DNA from: Desulfuromusa sp.
Lineage (GTDB): Bacteria > Desulfobacterota > Desulfuromonadia > Desulfuromonadales > Geopsychrobacteraceae
Assembly: GCA_021647765.1 (NCBI GenBank)
Contig: JAKIUD010000028.1
Span: forward strand, 1 to 39,563
Reading direction: 5' to 3'
Length of the DNA stretch: 39,563 nt
Position 1 is the first letter of the stretch, and the number at the start of each line of letters is the position of its first letter. A model generated the notes under the pieces. That model ran no database searches, had not been told where the DNA came from, and saw only the letters and a list, made by a program, of their open reading frames with translations. Position numbers and translations under genes: made by a program. Positions 8,568-17,694 of this stretch are shown in pieces.

Positions 8568-10829
8568 ATGTTTAATCAAGATGTACAGATTGCTTTTACT
8601 CTTGCAGTTCGTGAAGCACAGCGTCGGCGGCATGAATACCTGACGACTGAGCATGTCCTTTATGCATTACTTTTTGAAGAGTCAGGTCAGCAAGTTCTCA
8701 CCTCTTGTGGTGGTGATATTGACAGTTTGAAAAAGGAACTGGAGAATTTTTTTGACCACCATCTTGAGCATCTTCCTGATTCCGCTGTGGTTGCTGAGGG
8801 TGGAGGCGAAGATGTTCCTCGGCAGACGCTGGCATTACAGCGAATGCTCCAGAGAACTGTATTACACATGCAGGCTTCACAGCAAGCAGCGGTCGGGGTA
8901 GGTGATCTGCTTGCGGCTATTCTTGAAGAGAATAATTCTCATGCCTGCTTTTTTCTTCAGCAGCAGGGGATTGAACGAGTTGATCTGCTTGATCATATTT
9001 CCCATGGGCAATCCTCTTCCGGGGGCAGAGAAAAACCGAGTCAACGTCCTGTTGACCCAGCTCCAGGGGAACGTCCTAAACCAAAACAAAGCCCTGCTGA
9101 TCCGTTAAAATCCTTCACTATTGATCTGATTGCCCGGGCAAAAGATGGCAAAATAGACCCATTGATCGGGCGAACCCAGGAATTAGAAAGAACCATTCTG
9201 ATTCTATGCCGCCGCCGGAAAAATAATCCTCTTTTTGTTGGTGAACCGGGGGTTGGTAAAACAGCGATGGCCGAAGGTTTGGCTTTGCGGGTTGCAGAAG
9301 GGGATGTCCCCGATCTTTTGGAAAAAGCTGAGATCTTTACCCTCGACATGGGGGCGTTGCTGGCGGGGACAAAGTTTCGTGGAGATTTTGAAGAACGTCT
9401 TAAGGCCGTTGTCACGGCCTTGCAAAAACGGGAACAGGCAATTCTATTTATCGACGAAATTCACACGATTGTCGGTGCTGGGGCAACGAGTGGTGGATCC
9501 CTGGATGCTTCAAATATCCTTAAGCCAGCACTCGGCTCCGGTGAGTTACGCTGCATCGGTTCAACCACCTACGAGGAATATCGCAATCTGTTTGATAAAG
9601 ATCGTGCCCTGTCGCGCCGCTTTCAGAAGATTGATCTGCACGAACCTAGCAGTGATGAATCCCTGGCAATTCTCAAAGGGTTGAGCTCTCATTATGAGCA
9701 ACATCACCAGGTTACATATGCCGATACGGCTCTGGAAGCTGCAGTGCAACTTGCGGTTAAGCATTTGCCACAGCGCCACTTGCCAGATAAGGCTATCGAT
9801 GTGATCGATGAAGCCGGAGCTCAGCATCGGCTGGATGGGCTGCCCAAAAGAGCAATAGATATAAATGACATTGAGCGGGTGGTGGCACGGATGGCTCGAG
9901 TTCCAATACGGACAATCAGTGGCAGTGATCGCTACCGATTACGCTACCTGGAACGTGATTTAAAACGGGTGGTTTTTGGGCAGAATGTTGCGATTGAAAG
10001 CTTGGTCAAATCGATTCACCGCTCCCGTGCAGGCCTTGGTCATCCCGATAAACCAGTAGGGTCGCTCTTGTTTACCGGTCCAACCGGGGTAGGTAAGACC
10101 GAAGCGGCCAAGCAGTTGGCGCAACAATTAGGGGTGAAATTTGTCCGTTTTGACATGAGTGAATACATGGAGAAACATTCTGTCGCCCGGCTGATTGGTG
10201 CCCCTCCCGGGTATGTTGGTTTTGATCAGGGGGGGTTATTAACGGAAGAAGTGGGTAAAAACCCCTGGTCGGTATTGCTTCTTGATGAGATTGAAAAGGC
10301 TCATCATGATCTGTTCAATATTTTGCTGCAGGTGATGGATCATGGAACTTTGACCGATAATAATGGCAAAGAAATTGATTTTCGTAATGTTATCCTCATT
10401 ATGACCAGTAATGTTGGTGGGCGGGCTATGAATATCATTCCGATCGGTTTTGGTAGCCGTGCTGGGGAAGCTCCTAAAAATGCTCTGGAAAAGGTTTTTT
10501 CGCCTGAATTCCGCAATCGTCTTGATGCTGTCATTAATTTTGCGCCACTTGATAAAGAAACAATGTTGCAGGTGGTTGATAAGTTCTTGAGTGAACTTTC
10601 CAGCCAATTGGCAGAGCGGAATATTGAGCTTAAAGTTTCTGCAGCTGCACGACGAGAGCTCGCTGAGCGGGGTTATGCCCCTCTGTTTGGTGCCCGACCC
10701 CTTGCCCGTCTAATCCAAGTTGAGTTAAATGATCCACTGGCTGAAAAAATTCTGTTTGGTGAACTACGTAACGGTGGTAAAGTTCGGGTCGGATACCGGA
10801 CAGATAAATTTAAATTTCGATTTGATTGA
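8568..10829 (+). CDS. clpA: ATP-dependent Clp protease ATP-binding subunit ClpA
   Basis: This AAA+ unfoldase feeds substrates into the ClpP chamber and is the partner of ClpS. From the chosen ATG it has 753 residues, the normal ClpA length. The Clp-N domain (1-145) carries FTLAVREAQRRRHEYLTTEH. Two ATPase modules follow: Walker A GEPGVGKT (225-232) with LFIDEIHT, and GPTGVGKT with LLLDEIEKAHHD. IPIGFGSRAG is the ClpP-docking IGF loop. There is no ClpB-type middle coiled coil. A GTG at 8559 is in frame three codons earlier, but it lies only two bases from GAGGAG, and the ATG matches the start of E. coli ClpA. No clpP lies in this window. Confidence 0.95.
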   Translation: MFNQDVQIAFTLAVREAQRRRHEYLTTEHVLYALLFEESGQQVLTSCGGDIDSLKKELENFFDHHLEHLPDSAVVAEGGGEDVPRQTLALQRMLQRTVLHMQASQQAAVGVGDLLAAILEENNSHACFFLQQQGIERVDLLDHISHGQSSSGGREKPSQRPVDPAPGERPKPKQSPADPLKSFTIDLIARAKDGKIDPLIGRTQELERTILILCRRRKNNPLFVGEPGVGKTAMAEGLALRVAEGDVPDLLEKAEIFTLDMGALLAGTKFRGDFEERLKAVVTALQKREQAILFIDEIHTIVGAGATSGGSLDASNILKPALGSGELRCIGSTTYEEYRNLFDKDRALSRRFQKIDLHEPSSDESLAILKGLSSHYEQHHQVTYADTALEAAVQLAVKHLPQRHLPDKAIDVIDEAGAQHRLDGLPKRAIDINDIERVVARMARVPIRTISGSDRYRLRYLERDLKRVVFGQNVAIESLVKSIHRSRAGLGHPDKPVGSLLFTGPTGVGKTEAAKQLAQQLGVKFVRFDMSEYMEKHSVARLIGAPPGYVGFDQGGLLTEEVGKNPWSVLLLDEIEKAHHDLFNILLQVMDHGTLTDNNGKEIDFRNVILIMTSNVGGRAMNIIPIGFGSRAGEAPKNALEKVFSPEFRNRLDAVINFAPLDKETMLQVVDKFLSELSSQLAERNIELKVSAAARRELAERGYAPLFGARPLARLIQVELNDPLAEKILFGELRNGGKVRVGYRTDKFKFRFD

Positions 10830-11512
10830 TGTCCTGCTACCAACTGGATAACGAGCTCTGGTTTCCACCGCTTGAGGAAGCGGAAGATTATGGTCTGCTC
10901 GCTGTTGGTGGTGATCTTTCTCCTGAACGTCTGTTGCTGGCTTACAGCCTCGGTATTTTCCCCTGGTACAATGCGGGTGAGCCAATCCTCTGGTGGTCAC
11001 CTGATCCCCGTTGTGTCCTTTTTCCTGCCAAGCTCCATGTTTCCCGTTCTTTACAGCGTTTTCTAGGTAAATGTTCCTATCGAATTAGTTTCAACGAAAA
11101 CTTTGCGGGGGTCATTTACTGGTGTCGTCGCTTGAGGGTTGCCCTTGATGGAAGCGGCACCTGGATTACTCCGGAAATGAAACAGGCCTATACTCGATTA
11201 CATGAACTTGGTTTCGCCCATTCTATTGAATGTTGGGATGATGATCAGCTGGTTGGCGGTTTGTACGGAATTTGTATCGGCCGCTGTTTTTTTGGTGAAT
11301 CGATGTTCAGTCGTCGTAAAAATGCTTCAAAAGTTGTATTGATCCATTTGCTGGGATATCTGCAGCAAAAGGGATTCAAAATGCTCGATTGCCAGCAGCC
11401 GACCGACCACCTTCTGGGTATGGGGGCGGAGGAAATCTCACGACAGGAATTTGTCCGATATCTAGAACAAGCAGAGGTTCCTCCCCATGGATCATTCGTC
11501 AGTCAATTTTGA
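10829..11512 (+). CDS. aat: Leucyl/phenylalanyl-tRNA-protein transferase
   Basis: Aat transfers Leu or Phe from tRNA to proteins with N-terminal Arg or Lys, creating the destabilising residue that ClpS reads. The 227-residue product has the family marks WFPPLEEAEDYGLLAVGGDLS, YSLGIFPWYNAGEPILWWSPDPRCVLFP, the GTWIT segment, VGGLYGICIGRCFFGESMFS and LDCQQPTDHLLGMGAEEISR. The ATG shares one base with the clpA stop codon (TGATG), so translation is probably coupled. In E. coli aat lies near clpS-clpA but is separated by other genes. Here the three are contiguous, putting modification, recognition and unfolding under one transcript. Confidence 0.95.
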   Translation: MSCYQLDNELWFPPLEEAEDYGLLAVGGDLSPERLLLAYSLGIFPWYNAGEPILWWSPDPRCVLFPAKLHVSRSLQRFLGKCSYRISFNENFAGVIYWCRRLRVALDGSGTWITPEMKQAYTRLHELGFAHSIECWDDDQLVGGLYGICIGRCFFGESMFSRRKNASKVVLIHLLGYLQQKGFKMLDCQQPTDHLLGMGAEEISRQEFVRYLEQAEVPPHGSFVSQF

Positions 11513-11571
11513 TGGCGACGCCGTCTTGTCCTTCTTTGCGAGCGCATCGTTTTGGAGAAATAGGAGTTTTA

Positions 11572-13266
11572 ATGGTGAAAAAGACCATCAATAAATTAAA
11601 TCAGGTCGCACCCCGTAGAGGGGGGAAATTGCTTCTGGAGCTTCTCGAAAGCGAAGGGGTGGAATATGTTTTCGGTAACCCTGGAACGACAGAGCTTCCT
11701 TTTATTGATGCGCTGATCGGTAGCTCGACGATTAAATATATTTGGGGTTTGCAGGAGGCAAGTGTTGTTGCAATGGCTGACGGATATGCACAGGCTTCGG
11801 GGCGCCCCGGGTTTGTTAATCTGCATACTGCTGGCGGTTTGGGGCATGGTCTGGGCAATTTATTGAATGCCCGAGTTTCTGGAACGCCTCTGGTGGTGAC
11901 TGCCGGGCAACAGGATTCACGCCACTCCATCACCGATCCATTGTTGTTTGGGGATCTTGAAAGAATTGCTGCTCCGGCGGTGAAGTGGGCTCAGGAAGTC
12001 CATTCAGCAGCACAACTACCAATTTTGATCCGCCGGGCTTTTGAGGATTGTGCAGCGGCTCAGTCCGGACCGGTTTTTCTTTCACTGCCGATGGATGTGA
12101 TGGAGGAGATAACGACAGTTCCTATTCCACCACATTCAAATGTTGATCGCCGTCCGGTTGCAGGGTCTCTTGATTTGTTAGCTGATGAGCTTGCGGCTAT
12201 CAAGCCAGGTCGAATTGCGATCATCGCCGGAGACGAAATTTCTAATCATAACGCTGCCCCGGAAGTTGTCGCCTTGGCGGAAATATTGGGGGCTCCGGTG
12301 TTTGGATCTTCCTGGCCGGCTCACTTGCCATATCCAACCAGTCACTCGCTCTGGGTGGGAAATTTACCAACCAAGGCGACAGAAATTGCCGACAAAATTA
12401 AAGATTTTGATTGTGTCTTTGCCCTTGGAGGGAAGTCATTTATTACGATTCTTTACTCCGAAGGATCCGCATTGCCGGAAAATTGTGAGCTGTTTCAGTT
12501 GTCGGTTGACGGGCGTGATCTGGGGCGGAGTTATCCAACCAAGCTTTCGGTGGTTGGTGATATTCAGAAATCTCTGCAAGTATTGAATAAACTTCTAGCG
12601 GAGCGTTTAGCAGGCAAAGTTGATATTTTTGCAGCTTTAGTTAAAAAAGCTGAGCAGGAACAAAGAGATCAGCGGGAGAAACTATCTCAGGATGCAGCCA
12701 AGTTATTTTCCCTTGAAGGGATTCATCCCCTTGTTGCCGCTCAAGAAATGGCCAGAGGGATTGGTTCGGATACAGCAATTGTTGATGAAGCGATTGTGAC
12801 AGCGGCACATTTGCGCAATTTCTTAAACAGTAATCTGACGCGACGCTATTCATTTCTGCGTGGTGGCGCATTGGGTTGGGGGATGCCTGCTGCTGTCGGT
12901 TATTCGCTCGGCTTAGGTCGTGAGCCAGTGGTTTGTCCAGTTGGGGATGGTGCAGCTCTCTATTCACCACAGGCGCTGTGGACCTCAGCCCATGAGAGAT
13001 TGCCAGTAACTTTTATCGTGGTGAATAATCGCGAATATAATGTTCTGAAAAACTTTATGCGCTCACAGCCCCATTTTACATCGACGCAACAAAATAAATT
13101 TATCGCTATGGATATTGTGAATCCCCCCATCGACTATTTATCCATGGCTACATCAATGGGTGTTCCGGCGTGCCGAGTTGAACGGGCTGGTGATATTGCA
13201 GAAGCAATTCAAGCAGGAATTAAATCGGGATTGCCAAATCTGATTGAAGTCCCGGTGACAGAATAA
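11572..13266 (+). CDS. Thiamine-diphosphate-dependent enzyme, benzoylformate decarboxylase-like
   Basis: The 564-residue product has the three-domain layout of ThDP decarboxylases and synthases. The N-terminal Pyr domain has VEYVFGNPGTTELPF and the catalytic glutamate in LQEASVVAMADGYAQASG, with NLHTAGG keeping the active-site histidine position of benzoylformate decarboxylase. A central domain follows, then the PP domain with the cofactor motif GDGAALYSPQ ... NN. These features resemble MdlC more than acetolactate synthase, but the substrate cannot be read from sequence; oxalyl-CoA, phenylpyruvate or sulfopyruvate-type enzymes are alternatives. The frame extends back into aat, but the ATG at 11572 follows TAGGAG and begins the conserved domain. 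It lies 59 bases after aat and may be co-transcribed. Confidence 0.85.
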   Translation: MVKKTINKLNQVAPRRGGKLLLELLESEGVEYVFGNPGTTELPFIDALIGSSTIKYIWGLQEASVVAMADGYAQASGRPGFVNLHTAGGLGHGLGNLLNARVSGTPLVVTAGQQDSRHSITDPLLFGDLERIAAPAVKWAQEVHSAAQLPILIRRAFEDCAAAQSGPVFLSLPMDVMEEITTVPIPPHSNVDRRPVAGSLDLLADELAAIKPGRIAIIAGDEISNHNAAPEVVALAEILGAPVFGSSWPAHLPYPTSHSLWVGNLPTKATEIADKIKDFDCVFALGGKSFITILYSEGSALPENCELFQLSVDGRDLGRSYPTKLSVVGDIQKSLQVLNKLLAERLAGKVDIFAALVKKAEQEQRDQREKLSQDAAKLFSLEGIHPLVAAQEMARGIGSDTAIVDEAIVTAAHLRNFLNSNLTRRYSFLRGGALGWGMPAAVGYSLGLGREPVVCPVGDGAALYSPQALWTSAHERLPVTFIVVNNREYNVLKNFMRSQPHFTSTQQNKFIAMDIVNPPIDYLSMATSMGVPACRVERAGDIAEAIQAGIKSGLPNLIEVPVTE

Positions 13267-13361
13267 AGTAAATAACCGGGCTCATTTGTTTATCAGTTCT
13301 TTGGGTTGCTGTGCTATAAAGCCATTTTTCTTATGCCCAAAAGTTCTGGAAGTTACGGAAA

Positions 13362-15290
13362 ATGTTACAGCTTAAAAAAATCGATAAATACTTTGCCGAT
13401 CGAAGAATTTTTTCTGCAATAGACTGGCATATCCGGCCGACGGATCGAATAGGTCTCTGTGGCGAGAATGGAGCTGGTAAATCGACGCTCCTGAAGCTTC
13501 TGGCCGGTTTGATTGAGAGCGACGGAGGAACCCTTCAGGTTGCCAAGGGGACAACCTTCGGTTATCTGCCGCAAGATGGACTGGCGCATCGGGGGCGTAC
13601 ATTGTTTGCAGAAACCCAGAGTGGTTTAGAAGATTTACAGCGGATGGAATTAGAACTGCGGCAGTTGGAAAACACCATAGCTGAGACTGCAGAGGTAGCT
13701 GAACTGGAACGTTATGCCGAGTTACAGCAGTTATTTGAGCAGCGTGGCGGGTATCAACTTGAATCCGAGGTTGGTCGAGTGCTCTATGGCCTCGGTTTCA
13801 GCTCTGCCGATTTTGATAAACCCTGTGAAACATTTTCTGGGGGTTGGCAGATGCGAATTGCGTTGGCAAAGTTACTGCTGCAACGACCCAATCTACTGCT
13901 GCTGGATGAGCCGACCAATCATCTGGATCTGCCCGCTCGGGACTGGTTGGAAGATTATTTGCTGAACTATCCTTATGCCATTGTGCTGGTTTCCCACGAC
14001 CGTTTTTTTCTCGATAAGGTCGTATCGCGAATCGTTGAGATCTGGAATGGTGATTTAACCAGCTATCCAGGCAATTATAGCCGCTATATCTGTTCAAGGG
14101 ATGAGCGGATCATGGCTTTAAAAGCTGCAAAACAACAGCAGGACGAAGAAATTGAGCGGATTGAAGGTTTTATCAGCCGCTTTCGCTATCAGGCCAACAA
14201 AGCTTCGCAGGTGCAGAGTCGCGTCAAGCAGCTGGAAAAAATTGAAAGGATCTCCTTGCCGCCGCAGCGGAAAAAAATCGCGTTCAGTTTTCCGACACCA
14301 CCAAAGGGGGGGCGGTTTGCTGTGAGTTTGAATCGTGCTTCCCAGCATTACGGAGACCTCAAAGTATTGCAGCAGGTTGATGTTTATGTGGAGCAGGGGG
14401 AACGGATTGCTCTGGTTGGGCCTAACGGAGCAGGTAAATCAACTTTAATGCGTCTTCTCGCAGGAGTTGAAGCACCAGTAGCGGGGGAGAGGGTGGAGGG
14501 ACATAATCTGCTGCAAGCTTATTTTGCTCAGAATCAGGCTGATGAACTGAATCCATCGCAAGATGTTTATGCTGAAATAATGGCGGACTCACCCGTCGCG
14601 ATGGTTCCACGTTTGCGTAATATTCTGGGTGCTTTTCTGTTTTCCGGTGATGATATTGAAAAATCAGTCAAAGTTCTTTCCGGTGGCGAGCGTAACCGTT
14701 TGGCATTGGCAAAATTATTACTGCGACCGGCCAATCTTTTGTTACTTGATGAGCCGACAAATCACCTTGATCTCCAATCCAAGGAGATTCTCCTTGCTTC
14801 ACTGAAAAAATATCAGGGAACAATCGTTTTTGTATCGCATGATCGGTATTTTGTTGATGCGCTGGCCACTCGTATTCTTGAGGTTGGTCGTGGTCGGGTA
14901 GAATCTTATCCGGGAAACTATGAAGATTTTCTGCGGAAAAAACAAGCGCTAGGAGATTTAAGTCACAGCGTTAATCGGGTTGAACAACATTTGGGAAAAT
15001 CTCCAGAAACAGAGTCGAATGATAAGCAATCCAGAATTCAGGCACATACCAACCGAAGGGAGCAACAGCGCCGTCAGCAGAAACAACAGAAAGAATTGTC
15101 CAGGGTAGAAAATAAGATTGAAGTCTTAGAGGGACAGCTGAAAGAACTGGAGCTGCAAATGGCTGATCCAGATATTTATCAAGATCAGAATCAGTGGCGA
15201 CAAGTCAGTGCTGATCATGTTAGGTTGAAGGAAAACTTGGACAATCTGTATTTGCAATGGGAAAATTTACAGATGCAGGTATCGGAATAA
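13362..15290 (+). CDS. ABC-F family ATPase (duplicated ABC domain)
   Basis: This soluble ABC protein (642 residues) has no membrane domain. The first ABC module has GENGAGKST, the signature FSGGWQMRIALAKLLL and LLLLDEPTNHLD. The second has GPNGAGKST, LSGGERNRLALAKLLL and the same Walker B. Between them lies a charged linker (about 235-310) of the kind that reaches into the ribosome in ABC-F translation factors, and a C-terminal coiled coil (about 555-640) resembles that of YheS/Uup. Such proteins act on ribosomes, rescuing stalled complexes or giving antibiotic resistance; which applies here is unknown. A 95-base gap precedes it and the next gene starts 22 bases after it. Confidence 0.9.
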   Translation: MLQLKKIDKYFADRRIFSAIDWHIRPTDRIGLCGENGAGKSTLLKLLAGLIESDGGTLQVAKGTTFGYLPQDGLAHRGRTLFAETQSGLEDLQRMELELRQLENTIAETAEVAELERYAELQQLFEQRGGYQLESEVGRVLYGLGFSSADFDKPCETFSGGWQMRIALAKLLLQRPNLLLLDEPTNHLDLPARDWLEDYLLNYPYAIVLVSHDRFFLDKVVSRIVEIWNGDLTSYPGNYSRYICSRDERIMALKAAKQQQDEEIERIEGFISRFRYQANKASQVQSRVKQLEKIERISLPPQRKKIAFSFPTPPKGGRFAVSLNRASQHYGDLKVLQQVDVYVEQGERIALVGPNGAGKSTLMRLLAGVEAPVAGERVEGHNLLQAYFAQNQADELNPSQDVYAEIMADSPVAMVPRLRNILGAFLFSGDDIEKSVKVLSGGERNRLALAKLLLRPANLLLLDEPTNHLDLQSKEILLASLKKYQGTIVFVSHDRYFVDALATRILEVGRGRVESYPGNYEDFLRKKQALGDLSHSVNRVEQHLGKSPETESNDKQSRIQAHTNRREQQRRQQKQQKELSRVENKIEVLEGQLKELELQMADPDIYQDQNQWRQVSADHVRLKENLDNLYLQWENLQMQVSE

Positions 15291-15312
15291 ACTGCTATGG
15301 AGTTTTTTAGCC

Positions 15313-16260
15313 ATGATTTTTTTGCCACGTGGTAACCCGGTTAGGCAGAAAGTAAACCCGGCCAGGATCAACCTTCCCGAGGCGATGGAGAAATTACGGT
15401 CTGTGACCTTTACCGGTTATCTCCGTTTTGATGCGCCACGCGGTGCCGGAGTTGTTTTGTTTGAGGATGGACAATTGATCAGCTCGGTCTTTGTCAGTAA
15501 TGATGAAGACGAGCGTTTGATTGCTTACGATGCTATTGCCAGAATCTTTGAAATTTCTATTCAGGGCAGTGCGGTTTTAAATATTTTCCGTTTGTCATCC
15601 GATGTGGTCTTGGGAATCCATGCCCTTTTGCATGGTCGTTATCTGCAGAAAGGTCAGGATTTGACCCGTTTTGATGTGCGTGCACAGTTAGAGCAAATCA
15701 AAGAGGATAAGCTTACTGTGTGTCTGCGGATTTATGCTGAAGAACAGACCGCACTGATTTTTTATGATAGTGGTTATGCGCTTGGGTTTTTTCATGAAGG
15801 TAAAACAGAGCTCGAACCAACAGCGGATCTTACGACTTCTGTGGCTCGCTTGCCGGGGGCAAAACTGGATTTAGTGGAAATTCATAGTACTGATGAAATT
15901 GTTTTGGCTGATTTGATGGGTTCTGCTGATCTCGGACCAATTTGGCAGCGAACGCGTAAGCTATTGCTGGAGGAACGGCGTCAACGGGAGGAAACGTCGA
16001 TACGGGCGCAAGAACAGAATCAGGAACAGAAGCGCCAGCATACTTTAACCATATTCAAAACGATTGCTGGAAACCATATTGGTAAGTTTGGGGTAGCTCA
16101 GGTTGAAAAGGCATTTGCTCCAGTGAGTTCAGATTTGAGTCCTGGAGAAATAGAAAAATTTTATGTTGATCTGCAGAAACTTGCCAGGCTAGTTGCAAGG
16201 CAGGGTAAAATTACGACCATGATTGAAGAGATGAAAAAGCAATTTAACAATAATAACTAA
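15313..16260 (+). CDS. Unrecognised soluble protein with two DUF4388-like halves
   Basis: I cannot name this 315-residue protein. The segment at about 18-60 (VTFTGYLRFDAPRGAGVVLFEDGQLIS) follows the pattern of DUF4388/PATAN-type domains, in which a small beta sheet ends in a G-x-L/V-x-F-x-x-G turn. A second segment at about 135-160 (TVCLRIYAEEQTALIFYDSG) looks like a repeat of the same idea. A charged helix rich in Gln and Arg (about 215-250) and a helical C terminus follow. No signal peptide or membrane helix is present. Such domains are found in signalling and motility proteins of deltaproteobacteria. It begins 22 bases after the ABC-F gene with GGAG ten bases before the ATG, and ends before the liv promoter. 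Confidence 0.6.
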   Translation: MIFLPRGNPVRQKVNPARINLPEAMEKLRSVTFTGYLRFDAPRGAGVVLFEDGQLISSVFVSNDEDERLIAYDAIARIFEISIQGSAVLNIFRLSSDVVLGIHALLHGRYLQKGQDLTRFDVRAQLEQIKEDKLTVCLRIYAEEQTALIFYDSGYALGFFHEGKTELEPTADLTTSVARLPGAKLDLVEIHSTDEIVLADLMGSADLGPIWQRTRKLLLEERRQREETSIRAQEQNQEQKRQHTLTIFKTIAGNHIGKFGVAQVEKAFAPVSSDLSPGEIEKFYVDLQKLARLVARQGKITTMIEEMKKQFNNNN

Positions 16261-16261
16261 T

Positions 16262-16298
16262 ATTCTTAGGTGGTTTTTAGTCTAAAATGGCTAAGAAT
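16262..16298. repeat. Inverted repeat after the unrecognised gene
   Basis: ATTCTTAG at 16262-16269 is the perfect inverse of CTAAGAAT at 16291-16298, with a smaller TTTTA/TAAAA pairing inside. The hairpin starts one base after a stop codon and has no following T-run. It could protect the 3' end of the transcript or form part of the livK control region. Confidence 0.45.
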
Positions 16299-16310
16299 CA
16301 ACTTAATAGA

Positions 16311-16334
16311 TGAGCATTCTTGCAAGTTTGCTCA
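16311..16334. promoter_or_regulatory. 24-bp palindrome upstream of the livK promoter, operator candidate
   Basis: TGAGCA and TGCTCA arms flank a TTGCAA centre with three-base spacers, giving a symmetrical 24-base site. It ends 16 bases before the -35 box of the livK promoter, the position expected for an activator or upstream repressor site. The arms do not match a regulator I can name with confidence. Confidence 0.5.
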
Positions 16335-16350
16335 TATATGAGGTTTGTTC

Positions 16351-16379
16351 TTGACCACTTTTCTGCTTTGAATTATACC
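16351..16379 (+). promoter_or_regulatory. Sigma-70 promoter of the liv operon
   Basis: TTGACC (16351-16356) and TATACC (16374-16379) are 17 bases apart, close to consensus. The start codon of livK lies about 60 bases downstream behind AGGAGG. Confidence 0.65.
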
Positions 16380-16437
16380 TATCAGTTCTATAAACTCCAG
16401 TTTTTTCTCAACCTTTAATTATTCAGGAGGCACACAC

Positions 16438-17553
16438 ATGAAGAAAATGACCATTTTAATCTCAACCTTTGCTCTTGTTTTGAGCATGGCAGCGACAGGT
16501 TTTGCTGCGGATACCATTAAGCTAGGTGTTGCAGGGCCTCACAGTGGCGATCTGGCTCCCTATGGTATCCCTGCTATGAAAGCTGCACAATTAGTTGTCA
16601 AGAAGATCAATGCACAGGGTGGGATTCTTGGTAAGCAAGTTGAATTGTTGATTCAAGATGATCAATGTAAGCCGGAAATTGCAACCAATACTGCAACCAA
16701 GCTGGTTACTGATGGTGCTGATGTTGTTCTTGGTCATATCTGCTCAGGTGCAACCAAGGCCGCACTTGGTATCTATAAGGATGCCAAAATTCCAGTTATG
16801 TCTCCATCTGCAACCAATCCACCGTTGACCCAAAGTGGTGATTATCCTAACTTTTTCCGGACTATTGCTTCTGATGATATGCAGGCAAAAATGGCCGTTG
16901 ATTTTGCTATCAATAAACTGGGTGTGAAAAAAGTTGCTGTTCTGCATGATAAGGGTGACTACGGCAAGGGTTTTGCTGAATTCGCCAAAAAATACCTGGA
17001 TGAGTCAGGTAAAGTTGACGTGGTTCTGTTCGCAGGGATTACCCCGGGTGCGATGGATTATTCTTCTATTGTCCAAAAAGTTCGTAAAAATGGAGCAGAA
17101 GCCTTGATCTTTGGCGGCTATCATCCTGAAGCTTCCAAGCTGATTTCACAAATGAAGCGGAAGCGGCTCAAGACCATCTTTATTTCAGATGATGGTGTTA
17201 AGGACAACAGCTTCCTTAAGGTTGCTGGTGATGCTGCAAATGGTGCTTATGTCACCGGTCCTCGCGATCTTTCCGGTATTCCTCTCAATGCCGCTGCAAC
17301 AGCTGAGTTTAAGGCTGAGTATGGTAAGGAGCCTGGTGCATTTTTCCAGGAAGGTTATTCCGCTGCTCTCGCTTTGCTGAACGCCATCGAAAAAGCTGGT
17401 TCTACAGACTATGATGCTGTGACTCATGCATTGCGGACTGAGTATGTTGATACTCCGGTCGGTAGAATCAAGTTTGACAGCAAGGGTGATGCAGAAGGTG
17501 TTGGATTCTCGGTTTACAAAGTCGAGAATGGCGCTTTTGTTGAACTTAAGTAG
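16438..17553 (+). CDS. livK: Branched-chain amino-acid ABC transporter, periplasmic binding protein
   Basis: LivK-type proteins capture Leu, Ile and Val (sometimes other small amino acids) in the periplasm and pass them to LivHMGF. The 371-residue product starts with a signal peptide (residues 1-23, ending GFA) and continues with the type I periplasmic binding fold: IKLGVAGPHSGDLAPYG, AAQLVVKKINAQGGILGKQVEL, DDQCKPEIATNTATKLV and VMSPSATNPPLT. It is the first gene of a five-gene operon with its own strong Shine-Dalgarno (AGGAGG). A strong stem-loop follows the gene, which probably lets the binding protein be made in excess over the membrane parts. Exact ligand preference cannot be read from sequence. 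Confidence 0.93.
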   Translation: MKKMTILISTFALVLSMAATGFAADTIKLGVAGPHSGDLAPYGIPAMKAAQLVVKKINAQGGILGKQVELLIQDDQCKPEIATNTATKLVTDGADVVLGHICSGATKAALGIYKDAKIPVMSPSATNPPLTQSGDYPNFFRTIASDDMQAKMAVDFAINKLGVKKVAVLHDKGDYGKGFAEFAKKYLDESGKVDVVLFAGITPGAMDYSSIVQKVRKNGAEALIFGGYHPEASKLISQMKRKRLKTIFISDDGVKDNSFLKVAGDAANGAYVTGPRDLSGIPLNAAATAEFKAEYGKEPGAFFQEGYSAALALLNAIEKAGSTDYDAVTHALRTEYVDTPVGRIKFDSKGDAEGVGFSVYKVENGAFVELK

Positions 17554-17607
17554 GATATAAATAGACAGCGCATTTTTTGACCTTTTTGCGTTGTATTTAA
17601 GCCCTTT

Positions 17608-17637
17608 CAGGGGGCTGGTGTTCTTACCAGTCCCCTG
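17608..17637 (+). terminator. Strong stem-loop between livK and livH, partial terminator or mRNA stabiliser
   Basis: CAGGGGGCTGGT and ACCAGTCCCCTG pair over 12 positions with one G-T wobble and a six-base loop. Only a weak T-rich stretch (GATTTTGTTG) follows. In binding-protein operons such hairpins protect the 3' end of the binding-protein message or attenuate read-through. Confidence 0.7.
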
Positions 17638-17694
17638 AGATTTTGTTGAAACCGGAAAAATACAGCCCTTTTCTCTTAACGGCGGTTGGAATTT

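Noticed and set aside
10239..10607. 122-residue minus-strand frame inside clpA
   Set aside because: It is antisense to the second AAA+ module and has no recognisable motif.
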